A stretch of 27,498 nt of DNA from Flavobacteriales bacterium UBA5869 (GTDB lineage: Bacteria > Bacteroidota > Bacteroidia > Flavobacteriales_D > Crocinitomicaceae), in contig DJFP01000237.1 of assembly GCA_002432565.1 (NCBI GenBank), forward strand, positions 5,337 through 32,834, read 5' to 3'. A program made the position numbers and the translations under genes. Under the pieces are notes generated by a model. The model had not been told where the DNA came from, did not search any database, and saw only the letters and a list, made by a program, of their open reading frames with translations. Of the stretch, positions 8,901 to 17,907 are shown one piece after another (position 1 is the stretch's first letter; each line of letters starts with the position of its first letter).

Positions 8901-11496
8901 AGGAATGGGTATTCAGCATTGCCTCGTCGAAAGAGACTGAGGTATCCGAATTTGCAGCAAGACAATTGGCGTAATAACAGTATTCAGGGTGCAGGTGCAG
9001 CATGGATAATGCCCATTCAGGTTGGAAATTTTCAATGTAAAACCACGGTGGAAGCAGGGAAACAGGTACGATGGCACCCACATTGTTCATAACCAGGATA
9101 GGTGCTCCCAGTTCGTCTACGTAAGATACACTGTTGTATTTTCCTCCCGGACTTGAAAGGTTCAGGATAGAAAGCGGATCAGTAAATGAATAGCTTCCAT
9201 CAGGATTCAAAGTGTAAGCCGCATATTGTCCGCCCGGTGAAAGGTCTTCCATCATCTGCAATTGATAGATTGCACAAGGCCCCGATAAGTTCAGTGATGA
9301 TATGGATGCCGATGAAGATGAGGATGTTTCCTCAGATTCACAATCAACGAAATCTGCTTGTTGATACAATTCATCAAAAATGTCGGGGATTTCATCAATA
9401 CAGGCAACATCTTCGTAAAAGCACCAATAATCATCAATAGCGTCTCTATTTACACTCAGGGTTTTGGTAATGGTATAGATCGCCCCGATATTTGGTCCGG
9501 TTTGGTTACTTAGGAAAACGGTTGTATCCGTGAAAAAAGTATCAACTGTGCAGGTTGCATTGAGATTTGTACCACTTATCTTTTTGGTTTTGTTGAAATA
9601 AGTATTCCCGCATTCATCAGTGATCTTCATGTTGAAATCATAAACGCAGTCAAGGCATATCGAATTTGAACCACAAACCTTGGTGTATTCCGTTGGTGTA
9701 AACCCATAATGGAAGCTATAATTTCCTGAATTCATGATCAGCTTGGGAGCGGAATAGGTAGAAGAAGGGACACTTAGGTTTGTGACATCATTAGACCCGT
9801 TATTGATCAATGTAGTTGTAACAGCCACCGGAATATTATCAGGAAGTGCATCCAGCGAAACCGGAGCCGGCCCCTGTAAATAAGTTGCAACAGTCCTTCC
9901 TGCCATATCCGTATAAGAGATCATGGCTTGTCCGTTTTGGTCGATTGCCGCTGATTTTTGGTAATGCTCAGCCAAGCCGATATCTGATCCGAAAAGCAAA
10001 TTAAGTTCTTCCTGTTCACTGCTTAGGTCCAGGTAACGGATTTCTTTTCCTCCGTTTGTCTTCAATTTACCTCCGGCACCACCCTGTTTATCAACTCTGT
10101 CAAGCAGGTCCTTTTTGTAGGTAATGCGGTTGTAAGGGAACCCTTCTGCATCCGGAATACCGGCATTTGCACCGTCTTTGTCAGGATTGCTTGCTGAATA
10201 GTATTTTCCGGCACCATAGTCGGTAGAAAATGCATTTGGTGCCATAGCACAGTCGGTTCCCGTAGAATCAAACACCGTATAGTTAAAACTGGTATTCATC
10301 CCGTCGTTAGCCCGGTTAAAATCGGGCAGGTGGTTGAAAACCGTTTGGTTCAAAGGTGTTGGAAGATCAGTTACGGCAGGTCTTCCCATTTCATCATAAT
10401 ACACATTGTTTACAACAACCTGGTTGGTGGCACTGTTAGATGCAATACTTTGTCGGCCGCGTCCCATACCGTCTGCATAGCTTACCACATCACCGCGTTT
10501 ACCGTCCTCTGCAAAAGTCACTACGTGCGACCAGTTCATTTGAGAATCGTACTCCGTATTGATATCGATAACGTTAGCGGCAGTGTGCATGGTGACAGTC
10601 CCGGTTTCAATAGAAGTCCAGTCCGATTCGAAACGACTGCTGGCTGTTGTTCCATTGAACCCAATTGCACGGACACGGTAAAGCAGGAATCCTTTGTCGT
10701 AGATTTTTGGTATAGTATAATGATTCCCTTTGACCTCCACACGGGTTGAGTTCATATAATAGTTGTATCTACTGAGAAGCGGATCACTTTGAGAAAGGAC
10801 TATACCATCTTTTCCGATTTTGCTGATATGGACATATTCCAGTTCATACCATTCGGCTCCGGCTTTATAATCCCAGTTCAAATCCAGTTCCGATGCAGCA
10901 TCTATAGCTCCGGTAGAAGAAGGTGTGTGGCTTAATCCGGTTACGGCTGAAGTGTTCATAAAGTACTGTCGGTCAACAATAATCTCGGAAGTAATTGTGA
11001 AATTGCTTAATGAAGTAGATCCTGAAACAAAATTGGCCGAGTTAATCGTTACTTTCAGCGCATGAGCGTCTTCCAGAATCAGTGCCTGTTTGTCATTAAC
11101 CGCATTTACTTCTACTGTTGATGAATTGACCTGTAGATCGGTTGTAACAGTTGACGAAACAAAACTAAGAGTCACCGGATCCCATTTCTTGCTTAACACC
11201 GTGACATTTACTTTCAGTACAAAATCGGCCGTAAGCCCTGACACAGAAGATACCCGAATAATATTTGTAACCTTTTTATTGGTAAAAGATGCAGGCCAGG
11301 TTACCGGATTCAATGCCATATCTGAATAGCGCCCGTCATAAACCCAAAAGGAGTTATTGGCTGCAACAGGAGCTGAACCAAGGGCTCTTTCTTCCGCAGC
11401 TAAAAGGCATTCCGGAATCACCCCAGTCAATAATAAAGCCAGGAATAGCGGAAATTTTCCCAGCTTATGCGGAATTAAGTTAAAAATCATTTTCAT
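2971..11496 (-). CDS. RHS/YD-repeat polymorphic toxin with Hint domain and unknown C-terminal toxin
   Basis: The protein is 2841 aa. It has an N-terminal signal peptide (hydrophobic segment ending near residue 34), an FnIII-like region (~185-300), then Bacteroidetes RHS N-terminal elements (ADGMGRGRQ and YYDEMGRP, ~340-375). A cysteine-rich stretch (~605-1480, about 40 Cys) is followed by YD repeats (~1490-2080), a jelly-roll-like insert (~2200-2325) and the RHS core ending DPRLGRWLSLDP...DPLGLE near 2420. After a helical pre-toxin region comes a complete Hint domain (Cys2614; TTDDHP block; final AHN at 2743-2745) that probably cleaves itself. The last ~95 residues are an unrecognised toxin tip rich in basic and aromatic residues, with His2810 and His2822. 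The RHS shell probably encloses the tip until delivery to a rival cell. The gene starts 9 bases after the 2133-aa gene; the ATG at 11490 is an alternative start. Confidence 0.93.
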   Translation of the reverse strand: MKMIFNLIPHKLGKFPLFLALLLTGVIPECLLAAEERALGSAPVAANNSFWVYDGRYSDMALNPVTWPASFTNKKVTNIIRVSSVSGLTADFVLKVNVTVLSKKWDPVTLSFVSSTVTTDLQVNSSTVEVNAVNDKQALILEDAHALKVTINSANFVSGSTSLSNFTITSEIIVDRQYFMNTSAVTGLSHTPSSTGAIDAASELDLNWDYKAGAEWYELEYVHISKIGKDGIVLSQSDPLLSRYNYYMNSTRVEVKGNHYTIPKIYDKGFLLYRVRAIGFNGTTASSRFESDWTSIETGTVTMHTAANVIDINTEYDSQMNWSHVVTFAEDGKRGDVVSYADGMGRGRQSIASNSATNQVVVNNVYYDEMGRPAVTDLPTPLNQTVFNHLPDFNRANDGMNTSFNYTVFDSTGTDCAMAPNAFSTDYGAGKYYSASNPDKDGANAGIPDAEGFPYNRITYKKDLLDRVDKQGGAGGKLKTNGGKEIRYLDLSSEQEELNLLFGSDIGLAEHYQKSAAIDQNGQAMISYTDMAGRTVATYLQGPAPVSLDALPDNIPVAVTTTLINNGSNDVTNLSVPSSTYSAPKLIMNSGNYSFHYGFTPTEYTKVCGSNSICLDCVYDFNMKITDECGNTYFNKTKKISGTNLNATCTVDTFFTDTTVFLSNQTGPNIGAIYTITKTLSVNRDAIDDYWCFYEDVACIDEIPDIFDELYQQADFVDCESEETSSSSSASISSLNLSGPCAIYQLQMMEDLSPGGQYAAYTLNPDGSYSFTDPLSILNLSSPGGKYNSVSYVDELGAPILVMNNVGAIVPVSLLPPWFYIENFQPEWALSMLHLHPEYCYYANCLAANSDTSVSFDEAMLNTHSFQDALAAGYFNPVPGATIITILTTFSGAASTSDPYFVANPALADSIKARMNDYITINNVNYSMWDYAALLASHCDDPFPQNCLRSKTIDPCSLDYLWLEFRRLYLKEKQTLMFQNPANTCADNCAIGVSGTHADKERRFPCWNDLINGTPALSDPALTSSNMVQTMCDETCTEYADEWLVKLSGCFTGPIPNGLRQDLIDLCKNGCSASTPQGFASDTLGNTINTILASYGISESDVCSELLISEPGLYQNADEIYATIKAPLDVCGCDAVMQAKTDLTAYLASNPSPVLYSTVEEMLAHNTGISIEEVDPLLCACEKVKNSTNPVYTWEEGNTATQAALDVFNYRIPVPLSCDNNCADCETVSAAMETLENRFADLSNSPNYTVLVTNYLNRIYHKEYDFFQYQDFFAMCNSATTPFCSENPATRGFLDMLTLLAYRGQFTSTSPIELQSNNAVYEYGTISDYLPLPGTADYLFSLNGTTATLTFGAGSETCTATILNPDSIDYNSIVSFDFVANDIPGCSPDPSYSLLVTYMDCGQTHTGTLSISSTCFSFYDCVCSSTDVTLCSIPDKLPEEFCYSDLLGEMYSAVMDAYQAELEEAYDTFSAEYLAKCAEAFTSEKLTMQGFVNNYQYTLYYYDQAGNLVRTVAPEGVTPLAASMSPAVDYARAHANDPVPAPRVIPTHGFETKYMYNSYDQVVQSSNPDQVGTTQFFYDFYGRAVASQNPEQALVKMYSYVIYDAQNRPVESGQICRDVPAVFQGPPGYTINALGDTELRADDLGSAFKTWVYSGARSEVTVTTYDKSLSTTIAAKFKSGTQQNLRERVATVAYFEYVPRPIPTDFFKNSYTSAIHYSYDIHGNVIEQLQDLPELAPVKQDIKSTQYDFELISGNVNKVTYQANEKDQFVHNYQYDANNRLTETHTSPDGYTYSREVHYQYYDYGPLARKEIGEQKVQAEDYTYTINGWLKLKNGTKLNPNSDAGKDGRRGYEAANVAGHLTIPSDVTGYTLGYFEGDYKPIGGGNMETTTAGSAFSSSAANLYNGNIRLSTTAIKGVQVSNPTANVVLGASYHYDQLSRLKSMKTFFGPALDNGTASDWIGATASNAYSMTLAYDRNGNIKTLNRYGQSPTAMLDQLTYNYTTNTNKLHQVTEGAGVATIDDISNTQNPNNYQYDYLGQLTKDVSEGITDMNWRKGDRKLRSMKRNNNVTSFLYDPLGRRIAKIYKPLNTSDQSQWVYTYYANEANGTTMAVYDIKLATNYAYLKEQHIYGAERLGMVQLNKTVYANGTTLPTDNYSTNTLGNKRYELVNHLGNVNAVITDRKVLNSDYSTSAHYFDFTSSGNTSWSGSACGGMSVTLDQGRLRFYPGGSCAMTMYKDFVVTAGKPYNVDFDLDRTGIANFTAEIYTAATFGGTGTLITTLTTTNGKLSHTFTPAAGQGFIRVYFKKNSIENTSFYIDNLSIQTVASPYKAVVVMTSDYYPFGYQMQGRHTNDPNYRFGYNGMEKDAEMHGEGNSYTTEFRQYDPRLGRWLSLDPLMAEFPWMSPYVGFDNNPVYYTDPLGLETGGAIDEITVTAKRTFGMKVRTLLRERNAILRNKDLTLSQKNAALNKSFTKFFHAIGRHKLAKANAVAGGAGIAIQQNVDIELIAKGIIGMFDYNKVQKENAKKAAEAVYIAKRYGYSPIRSAIMLNVIEEGRNWRESDLQDKSTIISGKIIEVATIVYGAGVASRVSRVSAEVRSLEKKLLTNLEDIGCFVFGTKIATNEGLKSIEEIQVADSVWAFDETTGNKSLKVVYNTFIRQVNHLLQLTVGSETLYTTDDHPFYLNGNWVKAMNLHVGDSLDLLNGGKVVLSEKSRIDTLVTVYNFAVSDYATYYVGEQQILAHNNNPCITQPGSLKPLGLGSTGRTVPRSMSEKWAMKFVKDNPQLGEVIMEGMGDTRWSGWSKMQFVHKPIGGGRAVTVHFVGKFENGVLKAVDDFKFK
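3473..3650 (-). repeat. Hint-N repeat, copy 1 (inside RHS gene)
   Basis: This is the first part of the RHS Hint domain, shared at about 95% identity with 2150-2327. Recombination between the two copies would remove 1323 bp (a multiple of three) and give an RHS protein whose half Hint domain leads into the pre-toxin copy and the nuclease tip. Confidence 0.85.
3701..3788 (-). repeat. Pre-toxin repeat, copy 1 (inside RHS gene)
   Basis: This is the 88-bp segment upstream of the Hint domain, about residues 2570-2598, shared with 2063-2150 with two mismatches. It is the likely crossover site for exchanging toxin tips. In copy 1 a 50-bp spacer separates it from the Hint repeat; in copy 2 the order is reversed and the spacer is gone. 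Confidence 0.88.
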
Positions 11497-11505
11497 CTAA
11501 GTGGA

Positions 11506-14500
11506 TTATGGTTGTTTGTAAACAGACATTTCTGATTCGCTGATCGTTTTGATTCCTTCGTTGGTTTCAACCCTCACTCGAACAAGTTGATTATTCTCAT
11601 CATAATTATAAAAAGTAGTATAATTATAACTGTCATGTGATGCAATTTTCAACAGCGTCTTCGGATCGTAAACGGTTGTAACCATACTAGCCTGGAAGGG
11701 ATGGATTCTGAAATCATCAAAATAGACTTCACCGCTTGATGTGTTCATTAAATAAATGTTTATAGTAGAAGTTCCTATTGGGATATTGGAAGGGATGGCG
11801 ATCGTTTGTTCCAGTCGCTGCCAGCCGTCAAGAGAGACACTGCTTGCCCCGAATGAGGTAGTATAAAGTATAGCGTTGTTATTATCCGTGATTTCTACTT
11901 TGATAATTCCGCTGTTTGGAATGGATTGTTTGACCCAGGCACCAACTACGTATTCTCCCGTTGAAGGGCTGAAGTTATTGATACAGTCACAATTTTGGAC
12001 CTGCCCGGTATTACTACTCGTATTATCGGAATGAACCGTTTTTGCTTCCTGGAACGATTTCATTAAACGGCTTGCTTTTAATTGCTTGGCAGGTGCAACT
12101 CTCACTGAAAATTGGCCGCTGTGGCGTATATCCTTAACCGCTTCAACCTTGTAAGTATCATCGGTAGTGAATGAGAAATGTGTCTCAAAGTTATCCATTG
12201 GCTGGCTCTGATAGTAATTGTAATCTTCAAATCCGTCGAAAGCAATTTCTTGTTTACGTGCATTCTGTGCCATGGCTGTTGGAAGCAACTGTAATTTCGG
12301 ATTGTAACCGTAAAGAATTGCCGAATTGATGCGTAGAGGATCTTTCACTTCGATTTGGGCGCCATACTGATTGTAAAGTGTTCCTTCACCGGACTTGCGC
12401 CATAAGTGTATTTTTTTGAGTGCATCGTAATTTGGATGGGAAGGATGCGTAAGCGGATACCACTCCCCGGAAGATAGCGCATAATATGGAACAAAAGAAC
12501 TATAAGCTCCGTCTTTTCTAACCCCATTTGCAGTGGTTGCCTGTACTCTTGTATCCTGCCAGCTCAACTGGTTGTCTAAAATTAAATCTCCACGGATACC
12601 GTAACGGTAAGGATTGACAATTCCAACGTTAACAGCGTTATTATTATTCACGATATCAGGACCCCCAGGAGTTTTACATAAAACATTTAAGCGGTCTCTC
12701 AAAGTAATGGCTCCTCCCGAAAGGATATCTGTGGTTGGGAAGTTGATATTAGCTCCAGATAATGGGTTCTTCTTAGTTGTTACTCCCTGCATAATTGCTG
12801 TAAGCTCATTACTTCTTCCACTTTTAGCTATCGTTACCGTATAAGTACCTGAAGGAATAGTGAATTCATTGCCATATTGATCAATTAAAAAGTACTTCGG
12901 TGTTAATGGCCATGGGTATGCTTTCGCGACCCAGGCGTAAGAGGTTGTATTACCGATAGTAAACTTCAATTTATCACCCGGCGAAAGTTGTTTGATAATA
13001 GCCGGATTTGTAATAGTGGTATTGGAACCCAAGGTCAATTGTATTCTTTTATCCTGGCTTGAAGAAACATTTCGTAATTCAGAGTAATACCAATGTGCCG
13101 GATACTCTATGGAATACATCTTGTCATTGAACTCATCAGTTAAAGAGCTAACAATCACTCCACCGGAATATTTGTCAAAAACCAGGTTTTCCGCTGTGTT
13201 TAGTGACCCCATGTATTCAGTTTCCACACTTTTCAGTATGGCAGACCTGTTTGCATGCTTTATGAGAGCATGCGAGAAAAAGGCATTGAAAGCAAAAGAG
13301 TTATTGGTTATATAATCAACAGCCGGAATCGGAGGAAAAGAAAATGGCCACACTCTGCTTATTGCCTGGTAAAGCGATTTTGTGGTAACTTCAATTACTC
13401 TGGAATCAGCGTGAATATCGTAATCTAATCCAACTTCTCTTTCCACAATGGTACCTGTTTCATCAGCAATTTTTTGTTTCTCACCTGCATTGAAATAATT
13501 GTAGCTGGTTTTTGAAAGTAGCGTTGCAGGTATTGCCTCCTTGCTAATTTCGTCCAGAGAGCCTTTGTATACGGCATTAGACTTTATTTTACCATGAAAG
13601 TCATTAGTCTCCAAAGAAAATCCTTGTGAAAAGGCACAGATCTTTTTGTAAATACCTGAGTTCTTGTCTTGTACTTCAGCCTCCTCTTTTTTCAAATCCG
13701 TATTATCCTCAAACAATGGTTTATCCCAGGCAGTATAAAATGTTGAAACGGAATATCCCCTGTCAGTGAGATTGTTATATTGCGTAGCAACTTTTGAGTA
13801 ACCTACCGATCCTGTTGGAAATAAAATCTCCATAGCAGGAGTTGGTGTATAATTAAATTTATCCGGGTAACGTACACGAATATCGTAATAGGAATTCCAC
13901 TGATAGAAAGCACTTTCATCATTCGATATGCGGCTTTCATAAGATGCTACTCCGCTCGTTTTTTGATCAAAATCATAGATATAATCAACTTTATAATTAC
14001 TAGTGTATTCTCCGGAAATATTCTGCCAATTATCTGAAAACTGGATGGATTTTACACGTGACCCACCTCCATATTTGATATTTGAAGGAATATAAACGCG
14101 CATAGTACTGTAATCTCCGATCAAACTTGGTCCGAAACCAAGTTGGCGCATAGCTTTATTGATATCCATCTTTGCCCCGGTAAAAAAGTCCAATGAATTC
14201 ATCCCGGAAGAAAAGGCCGTGTTTTGATAGACAATATCAGTAAGTGACTGCTGAAAGAAATCAAAAGCCGCTTTTTGGATCGGATTGAATGCTTCGTCTT
14301 CAAAAATGTTGTCATTCAAATAATCCGCGCCATTATCCAAATCTTCGTCCTTAGGGTTTCTAACCTTGTACGGATCCAGTACCACGTATCCGTATGTATG
14401 ATATTCACTGCCGTAAACAGGGGGAAGTACACCAATTGCCGGTGCATCATCTACCGGATAACTGTCGCTTAATGCGTTGACCAAATCACGAGAAATACCT

Positions 14501-17500
14501 GCGAATAAAGGTACAATTTCTGCTCGTGTATCATTATTCGTAACACGTATTTGTGCCTTTAAATAAAGTTCCTTCATTACCTCTCCGTTATCAGTAAAGT
14601 AATCATTCTTGACTTTTTGATCCGCCAATGGGTCGTTCATCGAAATCGGCTCATCCAATTTAAAGACAACAATATTATTCGGGACACTTTGAGCATAGAA
14701 TTTTCCATAAAAGACATTATAGACTAAGCGGGTCAACGAAGCAAAAGCAGCATATGGAGATATCGAATAAGCACTTGTATTCATGGTTTGTCTGATCTTT
14801 GAAAGAGAAGTTTCATGTTCATACTTCATACTGAACAAATCGAAAATGTTTGTCAAGCCTTCAAATTTCATGTGCTTCATCACTCGTTTACGCTGCACAA
14901 ACCCATAACGATCGGATTCATAAGTGATGTCCATTGTACCTCCGCTAGGACTTACAACACGTTTTAGTTTCCATGCCTGTGAATTGTTGTCTGCTTCTGC
15001 CTGTGACTGTGCAACATAAGGGAAACGGGAATTGAACACCACATCTCCTGGTTTATATTGCCCCCATGCATCTACCTTTCCATAATTGAAGTCAGGGTTA
15101 CCAGCTGCTCCTGTGCCGTAGTCAAAACTGAACGAACTACGTTGATTCTCATACGAATCTCCGGTATAAACGGAAACACTTTGCAACGTCAACTTTCCTT
15201 TTTGTCCTGCTGTACTATTCCCATTAGGAGGATAATTCTGACACAATTCATAATCATATGTAAACTCTACAATTTGAAGGGCTTTTGCAGCATTCCCGTT
15301 TGTCTTACGATCGGCCCGTGAGTATAATCGGATTTGTTTCAGGGCGTATGTTTTTTCTCCCGAAATGGTAGTACCATTTTCATTTACGCCATAACCATCA
15401 GCTCGTGGAGTCACGTCCAAAAGGAATTCAGCAATGTAATTCTTAGACTCTACAGAATGTGTAACCCAGACCTCCTTGGTTCCAAAGGAGTAACTGGCCA
15501 TATCATCCAATTCGGAACCTACCGTCCCTTCCTGGTAAAATGCTTTTTGATTTCCAAATGGAAAACGCCAGTGATAATTTTCATACAATCGTGTATAATT
15601 GAATTTGAAATAACTTCCGATATCATCAGGAGTAGGTCCGTTCCCTGTACGGTCCACGTAATCTGTCCCACACATGTCCGTTAAGAGAAAAGACTCAGCA
15701 TATGTCGGAACGGTTGTTTTATCATAGTAATGGGCAAGCCCTTTAGTGTTTGACACACTATTATCACCATAAGAATAGGTAACGAGTCCGTTAGCATCTG
15801 TTAAAATAGTTGGTGCTCCCGAATTACTTCCTATATTGAATAATACCTGGGAAGAAGAATTGGAAAAAGAAGGAATTCCGTAACCATAGGAAACACCGTT
15901 ATCGTTTGTCACCTCAATACGCGAAATAACATTCGGTAAGCTAGTGTCTCTTGAAATTTCAACTATACTTGGAGCAGACGGATTGGGATTTATGTCATTT
16001 TTTGAGTAATTGTAGTATTTCTTTTCATAATCGCTGTCAGAAGCCAATAATTCACTTGTTGTTCTTGGTCGGAAAGAAATTGCTGGTGTAGGCTTGGTTA
16101 AGGTTACTTTTCCATCCGGAGGAAGAGGAGAAGTAGCTCCGTGAAAAGTGACTATGCTGTTTTGAAGAGAAATATCACTTCCAACCTTCAGAAGATGAGC
16201 TCTGGACGCAGTACGCCCCTTTAATAGATCATATAAGGATGCATCAACCGGTGTCGTCTCTCCGACTCCTTTAAAATAAACTGACTGGTCAAACCCATTT
16301 ACCGGATCTACAGCGGTATTAAACTCTAGTACATGTGTACCATTACTCTTTTTCAAATCCTTACTGTAAGTAGTAGTTTTTGATGCCCCATAACCACCTT
16401 CCTCTGTGAAAGTAGACAAACTGGTGCTTTGCTTATCAAGGATTGTCAGCTCAGTGCTTTCATCTACAGCAGCAGCATCAATATAAGTTCCGGCATCTGT
16501 ACGATGTGCACGAAATGTTCCCTGCATACCCATACCATTTGCATGGAAAATATCAAAAGTTTGCATGGAGAAGGGAAGTGTAGTCATTTGTTCCGAATAA
16601 CGGGTATCATTGCTACGGTTAAAATCCATAATTGGAAGTACGTATCCAAAAGCAGGAAACTTTTTAGAGGAATGAAGATAGCCTATTGCAGGTTGATAAA
16701 TGGTGTTGCCATCTTTCGTATCATATCTTGCTGACCAGTAAGACTGCTCTAGTTTTCCCAAAGTGGCGCCTAATTGAAGCATGTCATTTAGTTTTACACC
16801 AAGTAAAAAAGATCGGTCTCTGGTCGCACTTGCTCCACGGTTTATAGAATTAAGCTGAACCCTTGGAACCATTGTCTGAGATCCATAAGGAATGGTGCTT
16901 GTGTGGGAACTGGATGTACTTACAGAAACCGAGAAAGCATTGGCACTAAGCCCCCATCCGCGGGTAACCGTTTTCCCGGTCATCCCTTCGCGGCTATTAA
17001 AATTCTTACTGGAGTATGTATTAAAATTCGGACCAACACCAAATATGGAAATACCACCAGTCAAACCTCCTCCGACACCTCTGTTTATTCCTCGTTTAGA
17101 GTCGTAGCTAAAGTATTTCCCAAAGCTTCCTCCGACACTTAACCCAACGAAATAAATAGTTGTTCCAACCTTTAAGTCCCAACCGCTTGTCTTGTCATAG
17201 GTGTGTCCATTACCAAGATAAGTATTTGTATAGAATCCCCTCAGTTTAGACGAGTTGTAGGCTATATTCAACTTTAGATAATCGTCTAGTTTTATATTTA
17301 TTCCAGCGTTCCAATATTTGCCTCTTTTGTATCCATTAGAAGTAATATCATCAAGCTGATTAGTTGTACGAACTACTATTTGTGTCCCATCAAACTCATC
17401 AGGTATACCACGCATTTCACGTTCAACAGATCCTACATTCAGGTTCCACCCTAGTCCAACCCAGGAAGCTTCCGTATTCATGGTAATATTTGAATTATAG

Positions 17501-17907
17501 CTAAGCGTTATAGGGTAGCCTTCTACATCCATCAAAGGAATTGAATAGAAAAAATCTCCGGTAAACGGATCAACCATTTCATCATTCATATTGATAGAAA
17601 ATCCTGAACCTCCCGATGAACTAGTCAAAACTGAAGTTAGCTTTTGGGATTGTTCTGCTTGTTCAAGATCCATTTCCTCCAAAACTTCTGGTTTATCATG
17701 AATAACCGAAGAATACTCTTCAAAAACCTCTTTTATTGGTGCTGTATTCGGAAGGATTATTCCTGAGTAGTTTGGCTGTGAAGGAATAGATAACAAAGTA
17801 TCCATCGTTTGAGCAAATGGAACCGTAATATCCAAAAGCAATGCATAAATCAAAAGGATATTCGTCGCTTTGAATACCCTGTTTTTTCTGATGTTAGTGA
17901 TTGTCAT
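11506..17907 (-). CDS. Giant secreted RHS-partner protein (VGLGWNLN type)
   Basis: The protein is 2133 aa with a signal-like hydrophobic stretch at ~14-34. Near residues 107-175 it carries DPFTGDFFYSIPLMDVEGYP, an ITLSYNS strand and SWVGLGWNLN followed by REMRGIPDEF. These motifs typify very large secreted proteins encoded beside RHS genes in Bacteroidetes. A jelly-roll carbohydrate-binding-like domain lies at ~1909-2070 (GEYVVGAWVKQS ... VYFDDFRIHP). The end (YNYDENNQLVRVRVETNEG) resembles one degenerate YD repeat. It has no T9SS sorting tail. Its ATG overlaps the stop of the upstream gene by one base (TAATG), so translation is probably coupled. It may form part of a shell or anchor for the RHS toxin, by loose analogy with the TcB/TcC split; this is inference. 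Confidence 0.82.
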   Translation of the reverse strand: MTITNIRKNRVFKATNILLIYALLLDITVPFAQTMDTLLSIPSQPNYSGIILPNTAPIKEVFEEYSSVIHDKPEVLEEMDLEQAEQSQKLTSVLTSSSGGSGFSINMNDEMVDPFTGDFFYSIPLMDVEGYPITLSYNSNITMNTEASWVGLGWNLNVGSVEREMRGIPDEFDGTQIVVRTTNQLDDITSNGYKRGKYWNAGINIKLDDYLKLNIAYNSSKLRGFYTNTYLGNGHTYDKTSGWDLKVGTTIYFVGLSVGGSFGKYFSYDSKRGINRGVGGGLTGGISIFGVGPNFNTYSSKNFNSREGMTGKTVTRGWGLSANAFSVSVSTSSSHTSTIPYGSQTMVPRVQLNSINRGASATRDRSFLLGVKLNDMLQLGATLGKLEQSYWSARYDTKDGNTIYQPAIGYLHSSKKFPAFGYVLPIMDFNRSNDTRYSEQMTTLPFSMQTFDIFHANGMGMQGTFRAHRTDAGTYIDAAAVDESTELTILDKQSTSLSTFTEEGGYGASKTTTYSKDLKKSNGTHVLEFNTAVDPVNGFDQSVYFKGVGETTPVDASLYDLLKGRTASRAHLLKVGSDISLQNSIVTFHGATSPLPPDGKVTLTKPTPAISFRPRTTSELLASDSDYEKKYYNYSKNDINPNPSAPSIVEISRDTSLPNVISRIEVTNDNGVSYGYGIPSFSNSSSQVLFNIGSNSGAPTILTDANGLVTYSYGDNSVSNTKGLAHYYDKTTVPTYAESFLLTDMCGTDYVDRTGNGPTPDDIGSYFKFNYTRLYENYHWRFPFGNQKAFYQEGTVGSELDDMASYSFGTKEVWVTHSVESKNYIAEFLLDVTPRADGYGVNENGTTISGEKTYALKQIRLYSRADRKTNGNAAKALQIVEFTYDYELCQNYPPNGNSTAGQKGKLTLQSVSVYTGDSYENQRSSFSFDYGTGAAGNPDFNYGKVDAWGQYKPGDVVFNSRFPYVAQSQAEADNNSQAWKLKRVVSPSGGTMDITYESDRYGFVQRKRVMKHMKFEGLTNIFDLFSMKYEHETSLSKIRQTMNTSAYSISPYAAFASLTRLVYNVFYGKFYAQSVPNNIVVFKLDEPISMNDPLADQKVKNDYFTDNGEVMKELYLKAQIRVTNNDTRAEIVPLFAGISRDLVNALSDSYPVDDAPAIGVLPPVYGSEYHTYGYVVLDPYKVRNPKDEDLDNGADYLNDNIFEDEAFNPIQKAAFDFFQQSLTDIVYQNTAFSSGMNSLDFFTGAKMDINKAMRQLGFGPSLIGDYSTMRVYIPSNIKYGGGSRVKSIQFSDNWQNISGEYTSNYKVDYIYDFDQKTSGVASYESRISNDESAFYQWNSYYDIRVRYPDKFNYTPTPAMEILFPTGSVGYSKVATQYNNLTDRGYSVSTFYTAWDKPLFEDNTDLKKEEAEVQDKNSGIYKKICAFSQGFSLETNDFHGKIKSNAVYKGSLDEISKEAIPATLLSKTSYNYFNAGEKQKIADETGTIVEREVGLDYDIHADSRVIEVTTKSLYQAISRVWPFSFPPIPAVDYITNNSFAFNAFFSHALIKHANRSAILKSVETEYMGSLNTAENLVFDKYSGGVIVSSLTDEFNDKMYSIEYPAHWYYSELRNVSSSQDKRIQLTLGSNTTITNPAIIKQLSPGDKLKFTIGNTTSYAWVAKAYPWPLTPKYFLIDQYGNEFTIPSGTYTVTIAKSGRSNELTAIMQGVTTKKNPLSGANINFPTTDILSGGAITLRDRLNVLCKTPGGPDIVNNNNAVNVGIVNPYRYGIRGDLILDNQLSWQDTRVQATTANGVRKDGAYSSFVPYYALSSGEWYPLTHPSHPNYDALKKIHLWRKSGEGTLYNQYGAQIEVKDPLRINSAILYGYNPKLQLLPTAMAQNARKQEIAFDGFEDYNYYQSQPMDNFETHFSFTTDDTYKVEAVKDIRHSGQFSVRVAPAKQLKASRLMKSFQEAKTVHSDNTSSNTGQVQNCDCINNFSPSTGEYVVGAWVKQSIPNSGIIKVEITDNNNAILYTTSFGASSVSLDGWQRLEQTIAIPSNIPIGTSTINIYLMNTSSGEVYFDDFRIHPFQASMVTTVYDPKTLLKIASHDSYNYTTFYNYDENNQLVRVRVETNEGIKTISESEMSVYKQP

